Both the position numbers and the translations under genes were made by a program. The notes under the pieces are model-generated. The model was not told where the DNA came from. It saw only the letters and a list, made by a program, of their open reading frames with translations, and made no database searches. DNA of 64,000 bases from NCBI GenBank assembly GCA_003667245.1, contig RCNN01000007.1, forward strand, positions 124,001 to 188,000, in the 5' to 3' direction. Below are positions 9,767-21,900 of this stretch, one piece after another; the stretch's first letter is position 1; every line of letters starts with the position of its first letter. The DNA is from Heterostelium multicystogenum. Lineage: Eukaryota > Evosea > Eumycetozoa > Acytosteliales > Acytosteliaceae.

Positions 9767-12700
9767 ATGAGCTCTAGTCATAGGATAGTTGTTTTATTTT
9801 TGTCGCTCTTCTTATTGCTGATAAATGTTGTTACCTCCGATTGGAGCCAAAATTCACTCGTCGAAAAGAGTGTGCCGAGACCCAGCAGGTTCGGCCACTG
9901 TGCTATAACTGTATATACTACACTGCTTTTCAGCAATCAATCAGACGCGACAACAAGAACAACGACTGCCGTGCCAACGACCAATAATGGGGATGATGAT
10001 GATTCACATATTTCAAGTAATTCGAGTAGCGATGATGATTACCCTTCGTTGAGTCTTTGGATTTTCGGTGGATTCGACCAAAACAACAAGGAACTGATCG
10101 ATCAGTTGCTTATCATGGATACCAACAGCGGTGACTACAATACATACGATCTCGATTTCGATCAACAAAATGCACCGCTGCCTCGTTGGGGCCACTCTTG
10201 CACACTACTAAACTCGACATACATTATTGTCTATGGTGGAAGCAACGACACTACTTCCACCTCGCCTTCACTATACAGCAATGCTTCCGCGAGTTTTAGC
10301 GATACATGGCTGTATAATATCACAAATAACAAATGGACTTTGCTTTCAAATGGATCAGATCCGCTTTTAAACTTTGGTAGCGGCATCAACAGCAGCAACA
10401 ATAACAACAACAGCAGCAATGGCAATTCAACTGATAGTGGTGAGAACAATTCTCAGCCAACAGTGCCCGAGGCAGGAGTACCAGAGTCAAGAGTTTTCCA
10501 AGCAATAGCCTCAAATGATACCTATATATTTATGTTTGGTGGATTGGGAAATAACAGTGCGATTCTGGGCGATCTTTGGGCATTTGATTTAATCAACAAC
10601 GCGTGGAAAAAAATAAACACAACCAGCTCACCAAAAGTGCCGGCGGCACGTTATGGACACACTGCAACGTTTGTTCAAGATAGATTCTGTATATTTGGTG
10701 GATTCACCCACAATGGACTGACCCTCAGCGATCTCTGGATGTTTGATCCAAAGACATCGCAGTGGTCACAGGCAACCACCTATGGCAATCCAACAGCCAG
10801 AGGATTCCACATGATGGATTCGGACAATGCTGATAAGAATAGAGCCATCTATATCTTTGGTGGAATTAGCTTGCTTTCGAACACCGATTCTCCTTTAGTA
10901 AATCTCGAAGTTTATGATCTTGGTAAGCAGTGATTCAAACTACTCTCAGTCGGCCCAGCTGTGACATGTTATTAACAATTTCTACAGATGCAAAGCTATG
11001 GTATAGATTAAATCCAGACACTAAAGTACCATCATCGAATTACTTTGGATCATTCAGCTATCGTCCTCATTATGAAGATCTAATTATGTATGGAGGCATT
11101 AATAGTGAGAGTGATACATATTGGATCTACAGCATAAATTGTAATTGCTATGGAAGAGGTGGATGTTTCTATGGAATTTGTAATTGTTTCTCTGGATTCT
11201 TTGGAGACTATTGTGAAAATTCAAGTATATATTTATTCATTCCATATGATTGATTTGTTGAATTACTTACACTAGTATTTTATTTCGAACCTACTTAGTT
11301 GATGGTCCAATTTTATTAGGTTTGGGACTGGCCATTTGTGTTCCAATACTCTGCTTTGGATGGTGTGTCCTACGATGTGCACCACTGACCACTAGAGTCA
11401 AGGTTTTAACCATGTCTATCATCGTAAGTAATCCAACTTTGTTTTGATTCCACCTGGAAATATTCTTACCAATATTATTATTATTAATAATTTATATTAT
11501 AGGTTGTCTCAAGTTTATTATTTATTTCTGTACAGTCATCTTTAGCATCATGGCTTCCTGTATCTATTTTATCACTATTAACTGGACTAGGCGGATTATA
11601 TGGAATAATGAAGAGCAAGAAATCAAAGGTGTTGTTTGCATTGATCGTTGCCGATGTACTGAGTTTAGTTGCCTGTACACTCGGTCTCGTATCGTATCTA
11701 CCATCTTGTATGCTTGGCAATTGTAAAAACGATTCATCAGGGGGATGGGTGCCAAAGTTTGCTATTATCATGTCCTTCGTTGATGCATCACTGTTGGTGC
11801 TTATTTTGCCGATTGTCTTGAAACTCTATAGACACAGAAAGCTATTGGAAACTATTTCACACCATCCATCGCTTCCTGGCAATCATAGTTTGCTCCTGAA
11901 CAACAATGCAGTCATACTGAGTCCACTAATTAAGAGACTGGCAGCTGATGGATCACCAAACGAATCACAACAGGACACCAATCAAAAGGCCCTCAACTAC
12001 CTCACCAAAGAGAATCGACTTCGTACCGAGTTGAATCGAATTAGAATTTCTAAAGCAACAGAGTAACTATCAATTGATTATTCCCCATTGTATTGTATTT
12101 GATTCAACGCTAACTAATTACTCCCCCAATTCAATTCATTCACAGTGAGATAAGAATTACAATAGATAGAGAAAATGTATTGGAGGATTCATTTAACCAA
12201 ATATCGATCCTACCAACTACGCTACTCATTCAGAATTTCAATGTCAAATTTGTTGGTGAAGAAGGTGTGGATATGGGTGGACTGAAGAAAGAGTGGTTCT
12301 CACTACTCTTCAAGCAATTGTTTGATCCATCGTTTGGATTGTTTGTTACAAACAGCAACTACACTCTGTCGATCAACCCCACCTCCTACCAAAATACCGA
12401 CCATCTTGCATTGTTCTACTTTGCAGGTCGCATGGTTGCCAAGTCGGTTTCGGAGGGCATTCACCTGGAACACACATTCTCAAGAACTATTTACAAGCTG
12501 ATTCTAGGCAAACCGACCAGTCTTGACGATTTGATCTATGTCGACGCTGAGTTCCACAAGAGTTTGGTGTGGATTTTGGAAAACTCAATCGAAGACATGG
12601 AGGAGGTAACATTCTCAACGACCATTGAGCACAACGGTGAAATTCAATTGATTGATCTGATACCAGGTGGAAGAGATATCGCCGTGACCGAAGAAAACAA

Positions 12701-13280
12701 ATTAGAATTTGTCAAGCTTCTAAGTGAATGGAGATTTAAGCGTGATATCACCGATCAGTCCTATCAACTCGTCCAAGGATTCCACGATGTTATTCCAATT
12801 GATCTTTTGGGAGCATTTAACGAGTGTGAGTTGGAGTTGTTTATGTGTGGATTGACAGAGCTAGATGTCGAAGATTGGAAGAAAAACACAATCTACCGTG
12901 GATATAGTGCAAGCTCACAAGTCATCGAATGGTTTTGGCAGATTGTCGAAGAAATGGAGATGGAAAGCAGAGTCAGACTTCTTCAGTTTGTCACTGGAAA
13001 TGCTCGATTACCACCCACTGGATTCCAGTGTCTCATGTCCGCCGACGGACCTACAAAGTTCCAAATCCATAAATCATATGCCCCTGATAATCAACTACCT
13101 GTTGCAAGAACTTGGTATGTATCAACCTTTTGCTCCTAATCATACTCCACATACTGATTTATTTATAATATTTATAGCTTCAATAGATTAGATTTACCAA
13201 ACTACGATTCAAAAGAACAACTTTGTAATGCAATCTTAATTGCCATCCAAGAAGGTCTTCCAGGATTTGGACTTGCCTAA
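9767..13280 (+). CDS. Receptor-like transmembrane HECT ubiquitin ligase (Kelch - EGF-like - multispan - HECT)
   Basis: Six exons (9767-10922, 10988-11224, 11299-11423, 11503-12062, 12146-13114, 13178-13280) join in phase to 1,049 aa without a frameshift. Order: signal peptide (MSSSHRIVVLFLSLFLLLI...); a kelch-type beta-propeller (~25-440, repeated (W/M)IFGGF and RxGH(S/T) motifs, N-glycosylation sites, Asn/Ser insert); an EGF-like cysteine module (CNCYGRGGCFYGICNCFSGF, ~455-475); about five hydrophobic helices (~485-680); a linker; a complete HECT domain (~700-1049). The HECT domain starts at EIRITIDRENVLEDSFNQI, contains GGLKKEW and ends LPGFGLA. The catalytic cysteine sits in RTCFNRLDLP; its codon is split by the last intron (TG | C). 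An extracellular propeller plus an odd helix count puts the HECT in the cytosol, consistent with a surface or endosomal E3. Ligand and substrate are unknown. Confidence 0.9.
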
Positions 13281-13520
13281 ATATGTGATGGCGTGCTCAC
13301 CGATTGTGTGACTTTTGATCATCGAATAAATTTCATTTTTTTTCCCAGTTTTATGTTTATCAATTTTTTGGGAATTAATTTTTAGATTTTTGAGTGATTG
13401 AAAGAATTTTCAGTGGCTCGATCCACACCAAAAATTGATCAAAATGGTCAAATGCTTACCAAAATCCACAAACAAATCAATCACATCAATTAAATAAAAA
13501 TTAAATATAGATATATAAAA

Positions 13521-14804
13521 ATGAGAGATAGAGATAGACTTACAATGAATGAGGTATGTGATAAAATTCTTTAGAAATTTCATTACAATCATTACTGATG
13601 ATCTTCCCTATGAAAAACCTATTAGACTATTGTCTCGAATTCATCCACTAATTATATTAAGAATGGAAACTTTTATGCTGTAAGTTCAAACACTTGATTC
13701 GTAGCGAAGCGATGCCTATCCTGCGCAGATTCATTAACTTTGCGATTCATTTCAATTTAGGTCATGCAAGCTGATGGTAATTTTGTAATTTATAACTGCA
13801 GATCATTTGTTCCATCAAATGCTGTCTGGTCAACCGGCACTCATAATAGAGGTTCTGGACCCTACAGAATCATCATGCAAGATGACGGAAATTTCGTACT
13901 CTATGATTCATACAACCACCCACTCTGGGCTAGCAACACTGATAGACAAGGAACTCGTCCCCACACCGTTGTACTGAACTCTGGTGGTGTCTTGGAATTG
14001 TTTGATTCTCATCATCGTAAGTTGTGGAACTCTAATAATCCACCAGCATGCCCACAACCATCTCGTCACCATCCCCATCATCATACACCATGTCCAGGAC
14101 CAAAGATTGTGCCAGTTCCAGTTCCAGTCCCAGTTGCTCCTGCACCCGTTTACCCATCATATCCAGCAATGCCATCTCCATACCAACCAACAACAGCATA
14201 CCCATCAACTCCATACCAACCAACACCCAGCTATCCAGCCGCACCAGCTCCCTATCCAGGTGCTGCCTACCCAGGTGCTGCTCCTGGATATCCAGGTGCT
14301 GCGCCATATCCAGGTGCTGCTCCATATCCAGGTGCTGCTCCTTATCCAAGTTCTGCACCATATGGAAGTACACCAGTCATCGTGCAGCCGGTTGCCGCAC
14401 GTCCACCTCGTGCCGACACCATGACCGACAACGAAAGACTTGTCAGTAGCGGAAGAAGTGTCATCACCTCAGAGAATGGAACATACCACTTGGTTATGCA
14501 GAATGATGGTAATCTCGTGTTGTACAGAGGCAAAACCTGGGTTCACCAATATGCCGAGTGGTCAAGCAAGACCTACAATCAAAGTCCACATGGACCATTC
14601 ACCTGCACACTTGCCTCCAATGGTAACATTACGGTTTCTGATAGCCATGGTAGATGCTTATGGCAATCGGGAGCATCAAATAAATCAGGTCCATTCTATC
14701 TTCAGGTCACCAACTATGGTAGCATCAACTTGACCAACATTCATGGTGAACAAATCTGGAGTTCAAGTGCTTTAGTTAACTTTGTAGGTTCAATTTTCAA
14801 ATAA
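13521..14804 (+). CDS. Comitin-like protein with two B-lectin (mannose-binding) domains
   Basis: Three exons (13521-13553, 13626-13679, 13761-14804) give 376 aa. The small exons join as RLTMNE-TIVSNSSTNYIKNGNFYA-VMQADGNFVIY, completing the first bulb-type lectin domain (residues ~5-115; the QxDxNxVxY mannose-site pattern occurs as QADGNFVIY and QDDGNFVLY). A His/Pro-rich linker and a Pro/Ala/Tyr-rich region with GAAPYP repeats (~120-210) follow. A second B-lectin domain (~225-370) has QNDGNLVLY. Known: D. discoideum comitin is a Golgi/vesicle actin-binding, mannose-binding protein with one such domain followed by Gly/Tyr/Pro repeats. This protein has the same ingredients but a lectin domain on each side of the repeat. 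No signal peptide is visible, consistent with a cytosolic location. Confidence 0.85.
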
Positions 14805-15247
14805 AGTAAGGTAGAGAGGGATAATATAGTAAAAGTAACTTTTTCAAAGTTCAAAGAAAGTCAACAATAAAACAACACCCCTACCACTTTTTGTATTTAT
14901 ATTATATAATATTGTGTATCAACAAGAGAAAAGAAAGCATACACAAGCAACCACAACAGCCACAGAACAATAATTAAAAACCATTATTCAAATCGGAAGA
15001 AATCAATCTAATGTTATTATCATTCATTCATTCATCTTTGTATTCAATTGAATTTTTTAATTAAATTTGTTAAAAAGAGGAGTGGTGTTGCAACTTGAAG
15101 TTTTAATTTTGTGGGAACTTTTTATATTGTAACATTATGAATATTTTATTTTATAAAATGGAATATTAATAATATATTCATTTCATTCATTTATAAATAG
15201 CCTTTTTGTCTTTTATTTATTAGCTTTTGAATTCATTGTAGTAAATT
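14805..15247. other. Intergenic, AT-rich
   Basis: 3' flank of the lectin gene and 5' flank of the BTB gene. Short A/T runs only; no RNA gene or conserved element recognised. Confidence 0.5.
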
Positions 15248-16608
15248 ATGAGTAACAGTAGTAGTAGCAGTAGTAGTAGTAGTGGTAGCGGCAGCTCTAG
15301 CAGCTTATCACTCTCGTCATCGACGATCGGTAGTGGAGCTACCGGTAGCACCAGCAGCATCACTCCTAGCACGACTAGTGTCGGCACTATGATGAACAGC
15401 GCCCTAATGTTTAGCTCTCATATATCATTGGCTGGAAACCATTTGACTTCACCGGTGTCAACTTCCTCCAGCAATTCAGTTGCAGGTACATCTACTGCCA
15501 GCAAAGACACAGCTAACGCAGATGACATCACCATTACTATATATCCCATTGGAATTAAGACTTATGGATGCCTACCACCTTTTTTAATGAGTATGTAGTG
15601 TAGTGCGCATTGAATTACTTTTTTGGATAGTCTACTATCCAATAATAACAGTGCTAACCTAATTTATTCTCTCTCTAGGAAAACATACATTATTTAAAAG
15701 ATTGTTTGTTCATGTATCAAATCGTTTCTGTATTGACGAGAATGAATTGCTGTTTTTCTTCAATGATAAACTCCTGCCCGATCAGTGCCCAAGCGATATA
15801 GGATTGGGAAATGGAGATATTATAGTTGTCAGAAGAATTCCGCCAAAACCAAAAGTAACCCAGGAAGTTAAATCTCCGTCCTTTGTATTGGAAATTGGTA
15901 GCCTCTATGACAATTCAAATTTCAGTGACGTCTCTTTTATACTTGAAGATGGCTCAACTTTACCAGCACACAAAAGTCAGTACTTCAGAGATAAATTATT
16001 CTATCTTTCGATTTTTAACATTATTAACCTTACCCTAATTGATAGATATATTGTCAGTAAGATGTGATAAGTTTAAAGCAATGTTCCAAGGCCAAATGAA
16101 AGAGAGTGTTGATCATGAAATCAAGGTGATTGGACACAGTCCTATTGTATTCAAAAAAATGATAGAATATCTATACACCGATACCCTCACAGACGACGGT
16201 GGAATGGACATGATCTTGAAGCTGATAATTATTGCCGATGAATATCTTTTACATTCTTTAAAGAGTAAGCATTAACCATGGAGCTCCGTCAACTTGAGTC
16301 TCGGATCATAAAGACTAGGGAACTAACATTGATCACCTATTGTAGGTCTTTGCGAACAGAAACTTATCAATGAAATTAATATTAATAATGCACCACTGCT
16401 TTATTCTCACTCTGACACCTACGGATGTTCATTGCTCAAGAAACACTGCCTGAGTTTTATTCTAACATCAATTAAAAAGCTGGCAACCTCTGAGGACTTT
16501 GATAAAATACTAAGCCAATTTCCTCACCTACTATTGGAGATCGTCAAAGAGATGGCACCCTCATTTGACAGCTCTCAGCAGCAACAAAAGTCCAACAAAA
16601 GATTATAA
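15248..16608 (+). CDS. SUMO-like domain plus BTB/POZ domain protein
   Basis: Four exons: 15248-15590, 15679-15975, 16046-16264 and 16346-16608 (about 373 aa). The first ~95 residues are Ser/Thr/Gly-rich low complexity. Next comes a ubiquitin/SUMO-like fold (ITIYPIGIKTYGCLPPFLM / RKHTLFKRLFVHVSNRF...LLPDQCPSDIGLGNGDII), recognisable by the SUMO-type 'P.DLGL.DGD' ending. A BTB domain follows (SLYDNSNFSDVSFILEDG, AHKNILSVRCDKFKAMFQG, EYLYTDTL), with a BACK-like helical tail ending QQQQKSNKRL. The splice at 15975/16046 restores the canonical AHK-(N)IL-R-FxxMF motif. BTB proteins often act as Cullin-3 adaptors; that role here is inference. It is convergent with the transporter gene, with 123 bp between stops. 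Confidence 0.85.
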
Positions 16609-16731
16609 GTCCAACAAAATTGTCAATCTTCTGACCTGATCCATAATCTTGCTCTAAAGTTGTATGTATGTTTTTAATAAATCATTCAGGTATCAAATGC
16701 TTTGAATTATATAGGACAATAGATTATTTAT

Positions 16732-18288
16732 TTAATGGAATATCCTATTGCCTTTCGCCAGTTGTAAGTGCTCTGTGCTCGGGCTGTCTTCGTCAAACAA
16801 CTCCTCTAAATTACTATTACTGCTTGTTTTCATTAAGTCCTTGTGATTCTCTGTACTACTACTATTACTATTACTATTATTATTTACATCTTTAATATAT
16901 TGAATCTGTCCATTTGTATCGACTATATTATATACTTCATTGTTCAATACAACTTTGGTTAAGAGTGTTCCGCTTTCTTGGCTGTGAATGTCTATATTGT
17001 GTTCGTCTTCTTGTTGGTTTACGATTTGAATGTTTTGAGTTGTTTCGCTAAGAATGTCCATTGGTAGCTGATTGGTTGAGTAGTTGGCAGGAGTGTCGGT
17101 TTCGTGCTGTACAAGTAGCTTTCGCTTAGCGTAGTTTTCTAATATATCTTTTTGCTTCTCTCTGTGCTTTGACACCATGACCATCGCTACACCGACCAAC
17201 ACAACAAAAGCACCGACAATATTGAGCGGAGTGAGTCGCTCGTGTAGAACGATGGCGGCCAATATCGCTGTGGCCAGCGGCTCGACACACAAATATACTG
17301 AAACTGTAGTTGCATCTGAATGTTGGACTGCCCACGACGACGCCCAGAATGTATACAGGGTAGCCAACACAGCAGTGTACAGCAGCACTAGCCAGTTGGT
17401 CACTGACGTTTCTAAAAATTCACTGAGATCCTTGACTACACCTAGAGACAAGGCAAATACAGGCACCGATCCAAAAGTGAATGCCCACGCCATAATCTTG
17501 ATTGGTGAGTATCCTGCCTCCTGCAGGGGGCGCTGTAATAAAAGGAACCCAGCATAGGCCAGTGTATTTCCCAAGAAACAAAGATTTCCCAGCAAAATAT
17601 TGAGACCCGATGATGTGTTGTGAATCAGCTGGGTCAGATCAATCATCAGGCATGCACCAATGACACTAACTGCAATTCCGATGAATTTCAACTTGGTCTT
17701 TCGCTCGTATCCCAATATCACCGATATCAGTGTCGCAAAAATAGGGATAGCTGGCTGTGTGATGGCAGCGTTCGATGCTGTCGATAATTCCAATCCCTCC
17801 AAAAAAAGCTATAGTTTCAGGTGGCCAAGAGTAGACGTCTAATTAGCCTGGATCATCTGGGAATGAATGGAGAGAGCTAGGATACTTACAGATTGGTTGA
17901 TCGAGACTGCTAAAATTCCGACTAAAAACATATAAAGCCAATGTTTTTTGGTGAGTGGAAGCATCTTGATTTGTTGACGATCAATAATGAATCCAAGCAC
18001 CCAAAACAACGGAGTTGCAATAAGCAGTCTATATGAAAGGAACACAAATGGATCCATTGATTTCAATGCTATTTTACCGATAATATAAAATACTGCAAAC
18101 ACCAGTTGAACTAAATAGATTGATTATATTATTATATTAGTCATGAATGAGTGATGATGATTCCTACTTCAATCACGAACAAGGTACATACCTGATAGAA
18201 GGACCAAATGTACTTTAACAGTCTGACGAGAGGGCATAGTCAAAGATCTTTTAAAACGCGCCCATCGCGTCTCATTCATTTTAACCAT
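16732..18288 (-). CDS. EamA/DMT-superfamily (drug/metabolite) transporter
   Basis: Three exons on the minus strand (18192-18288, 17890-18110, 16732-17808) encode about 464 aa with roughly ten hydrophobic helices. Two EamA repeats are visible. The first runs from HLVLLSVQLVFAVFYIIGKI to NAAITQPAIPIFATLISV. The second starts at FLGNTLAYAGFLLLQRPLQE and ends at VYLCVEPLATAILAAIVLHERLT and VGAFVVLVGVAMVMV. The splice at 17890/17808 joins INQS to LFLEGLELSTASNAA, the usual family motif. A hydrophilic Asn/Ser-rich tail of about 130 residues follows and is probably cytosolic. The substrate cannot be inferred; it resembles eukaryotic WAT1-related permeases. Confidence 0.88.
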
Positions 18289-18955
18289 ATTCTACTATCA
18301 CTATCTCTATTTTCTATCCTATCTGGATAACTACTAAATTATTGATGATTATATTCTAATTCTAACTCTATAAATATATATTGTATATATTCTTTTATAT
18401 TAATATAATATTTATATGAATTTAAGTAATATTATTATAATAATCATGTGATTGATTGTTTGATTGATTATAAAAAAACAAAAACAATAAAAATTCCATC
18501 AAACTAAAAGTCTGATTCGTTTCCGCTTAACTTAACTTAGCACCACTAAAACACTGCCTTTTCCATTCATCTGGAATCTTACAAGCCAAAAAAACGATTG
18601 GTTTTTTTTGTAATTTAAATTTAACTAAAAAGTGCGAACTTTAATAATTACTGTTGATTTTTAGTTTTTGTTATTTTTTTTTCACCAACTACCACCACCA
18701 CATAATACCTTTTCAGTTTTTTGGCAGTGGCAATAACAAAACAAAACATTACCGATTTGTTTAGTTACCTTTTGTTATTATTATATTATATTATTACTAT
18801 TATTATTATTGGATCATCAGATACCCCACAGTGAGTGTGAGTGTTAATTATTGATTATATCAATAATAGGTTAGGTTCATATCAAATTTGATAGATATAT
18901 TATAATATATATATACAGGGATAGATAGATAAATATAGATAGTGAGTACGTTTAA
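18289..18955. promoter_or_regulatory. Divergent promoter region between transporter and K+ channel genes
   Basis: 667 bp, very AT-rich with T-runs and TATTAT/ATTATT repeats. A run of overlapping TATA-like sequence (18898-18915) lies about 45-60 bp before the channel ATG. No coding signal. Confidence 0.4.
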
Positions 18956-21900
18956 ATGAAGGATAGCAGCATAACTTTGACTACACTGTCATCGGCTGCC
19001 AATTGGACAAAAATGGCCTTGGAATCGGATGCTACTGTTAGTAGCGAGCAGGCGAATAGCAACGAAAATACTTTGCCTGGATTCAAAGCTATCTTGTCTC
19101 ATGTCTTCAATTTGCTGTGGGTCTTGGCGACTGTCTTGTTTGTGTTGACATCGATTACTCTGATATCAAGAGCTGCAAGAAAGTACAAGGTTAAGTCCGA
19201 TAATAAACTATCACTTCGAACCAGAATAGAGCTGTATCTTACATCGACTGGTATCATCAATTGGATTGTATGTATCCACCACAAATAGAGCCTCAAGCTT
19301 TATGATTGTAGGGCTCAATTCAATCTCTCAGGTGAGCTAACACATCGTATGCGACTGCAACCACTCAATCTATAGGAAGGAGTACAGGTTATTCTAAGTG
19401 TATTTTCAGTGATCACTTTCATTTATGGAACCTACTTGACAAGAAGAACTCAACCTCCTCTTGCATACACTTGGACCGAGCTGTGTTTGACAATATTCTT
19501 TACGATTCATTGGATGCTCGACTACTACATTTCAAAAGATCGTTTGAAGTATCTCTATTCCTTCTTCTCGTTGGTCGATCTAGTAACAGTTCTACCCATC
19601 TACATCGACATGGCCTCTGGCACTTTGTTCTCGGAGCTCAGTACCTTCCAGTTTCTCCGTGTACTTCGTACAGTACGTGTATTGCGTGCCAATCGTGTAT
19701 TACACAACTTCAATGGTAACTATCACAGCACAGTCAAAAAGAGATTAGCCACGGTATGCTCTTACTAATGCTACTTACTATTGCCATCACTATCAGATAT
19801 TACCCAATATATTTTAAGAGTAGTAATTGCTATTTTCTCTTTTATCTTGGTAGTTGCTGCCTTCTATATGAATGTAGACCCTCATCCCGATGGATCACAG
19901 CTTAAATTCCATCAAACCATTTACTTTTTGGTCGTTACCTTGACTACCTGTGGTTATGGTGATATTCATCCAAGTAACGCAGTTGGTCAGCTTACCATTA
20001 CATTCGCTATCTGCATCGGTGCTGTTTTGATTCCATATCAAGTTTCAAAGCTACTCGATAAGTTTAGTGCCTATTCACGTATGTTTATCATGTTGACTCA
20101 CAACTAATTAAATTAGCCACTTTGTTATTCTAACTCTTTAAATACAATAGCATATAAACGTGATTTATCAAACAGAAATCTACATGGACATATTCTATTG
20201 TGTGGAGAAATCAACTTTACATCACTGTTGGAGTTCCTTACAGAGTTTTATTTGGAGAAATATGGACAGCTTAAGAAGACTATCATTATCTTGAACAACA
20301 ATCCACCATCCGATCAACTAAAGATCCTCTTAATGCATCCCTTCTATAAGAATAGACTTTACTATTTGGAAGGTTCGCCAATGGTATGTTGCGAGATATT
20401 ACATTGATTGGAGCTACCTATTGATTGATTCGTTTATTGTAGCTTGAAAGTGACTTGAAAAGAGCTAGATTTGCATATACATCATCCTGTTTTGTATTTA
20501 GACCAATGTTTTGGGAGGAAGGTGATGCTAATTCCATCTTGACTGCACTTGCCATGAGAAATATCAAATCCAGTGGAAATAAGATCTTCACTCAGCTGGT
20601 TGACCATGAGAGTAAAAACAAGATATCCTCCAATGTCAATCACATCATGTGTATCGAAGATTTCAGAAATGTAAGTATCCTAACTTATTCCTATTCATAC
20701 AACAACGCAGCGCTAATAATTAATATTGCTTACACTCATTCTTTAACTTCATGAAGGGTATATTGGTCCAAAGTACTTTGTGTCCTGGATTTGGTACAAT
20801 GGTTTGTAATCTATTTACAAGTAGACAACCTGAATCGAATGAAGAAGAGAAATGGGTTGAGGAGTATGTCAATGGAAGTGTCAATTCAATCTATAAGATA
20901 CCAGTACCAGCATCGATGGTTGGTGAAACTCTAGGATTTGTAACTGTGACAATGTATTCAGGTGCAAAGGCCTTGGTTCTTGGTATCATTGACGACGATG
21001 AACCAGATCTACCAAATCCACATTTGGTTGGAGCCACTCCTCCACTCCAACAATCTCAACACCATAACCCAGAGCATCACAAGAGCAAATTCACAATTCA
21101 TCCACCATTTTCTACTATTCTCAAGCATTCAATGCACTTGATCATCATTGCCCATAGTCCAACTGCTCCAGTCTTCAAACCCAATATCCCATCTATCATT
21201 AGAAAGATCGAGGAGGATGATACTGGTGTTTCATATTTCTCAACTTTATTCAATAGATTGTTTGCACCAGAAGAGATTGGAAGATTCACTCAGCTCAAAG
21301 ATGACGGTGTTCTAACTGAATCGTTCAATCATTCTTTTCATCAACATTCACTCACGCTGGTGTTGAAATGGAGAGCTTTTCACCAATTGCTCAATCACCA
21401 CAACAGGTTTCTTCTCAATCGATATTTGATCAACCAAGTCAAGACGTAGTCAATGGAATAATCGATAACAGCAACCCAGCAAGCTCAATCTACAGTAACA
21501 ACAACAATATCATCAATCTTAGAGATTCACTTACCAGACAACTCGAGAAACCAAATCCCATTCTTGAAATGTGTGCTCAAGAGTTTAATAATAATTGGGA
21601 AGATTTTCTTTGTACAATCGTAGAGTCTGTCGATTCAAAGAAATCTCATTTAGCCTCGATCGTAGAAGATCTCGAGCCCATTGTCAGATCGATCGAGAAA
21701 CATCAGAATCTTGACAACGATGATCTCTATGAAGAGCAAGAGGAAGAAAACAATTGGAAAGAGCACATCATTATCTGTGGTTCAGTGAAGCGTGTCGATC
21801 TTTTCCTTCGAGGTCTTAGACAAAAACATATCGCTGACAATATCAATAGATTCTATTTTATTAAGAATCACTTGGTGGACAATCAATACGAGCCACCACC

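Noticed and set aside
19716..19796. Splice donor GTATGC at 19754 in the K+ channel
   Set aside because: It would leave an in-frame stop shortly after the junction. Donor GTAACT at 19716 gives an 81-nt intron and restores the S4-S5 linker.
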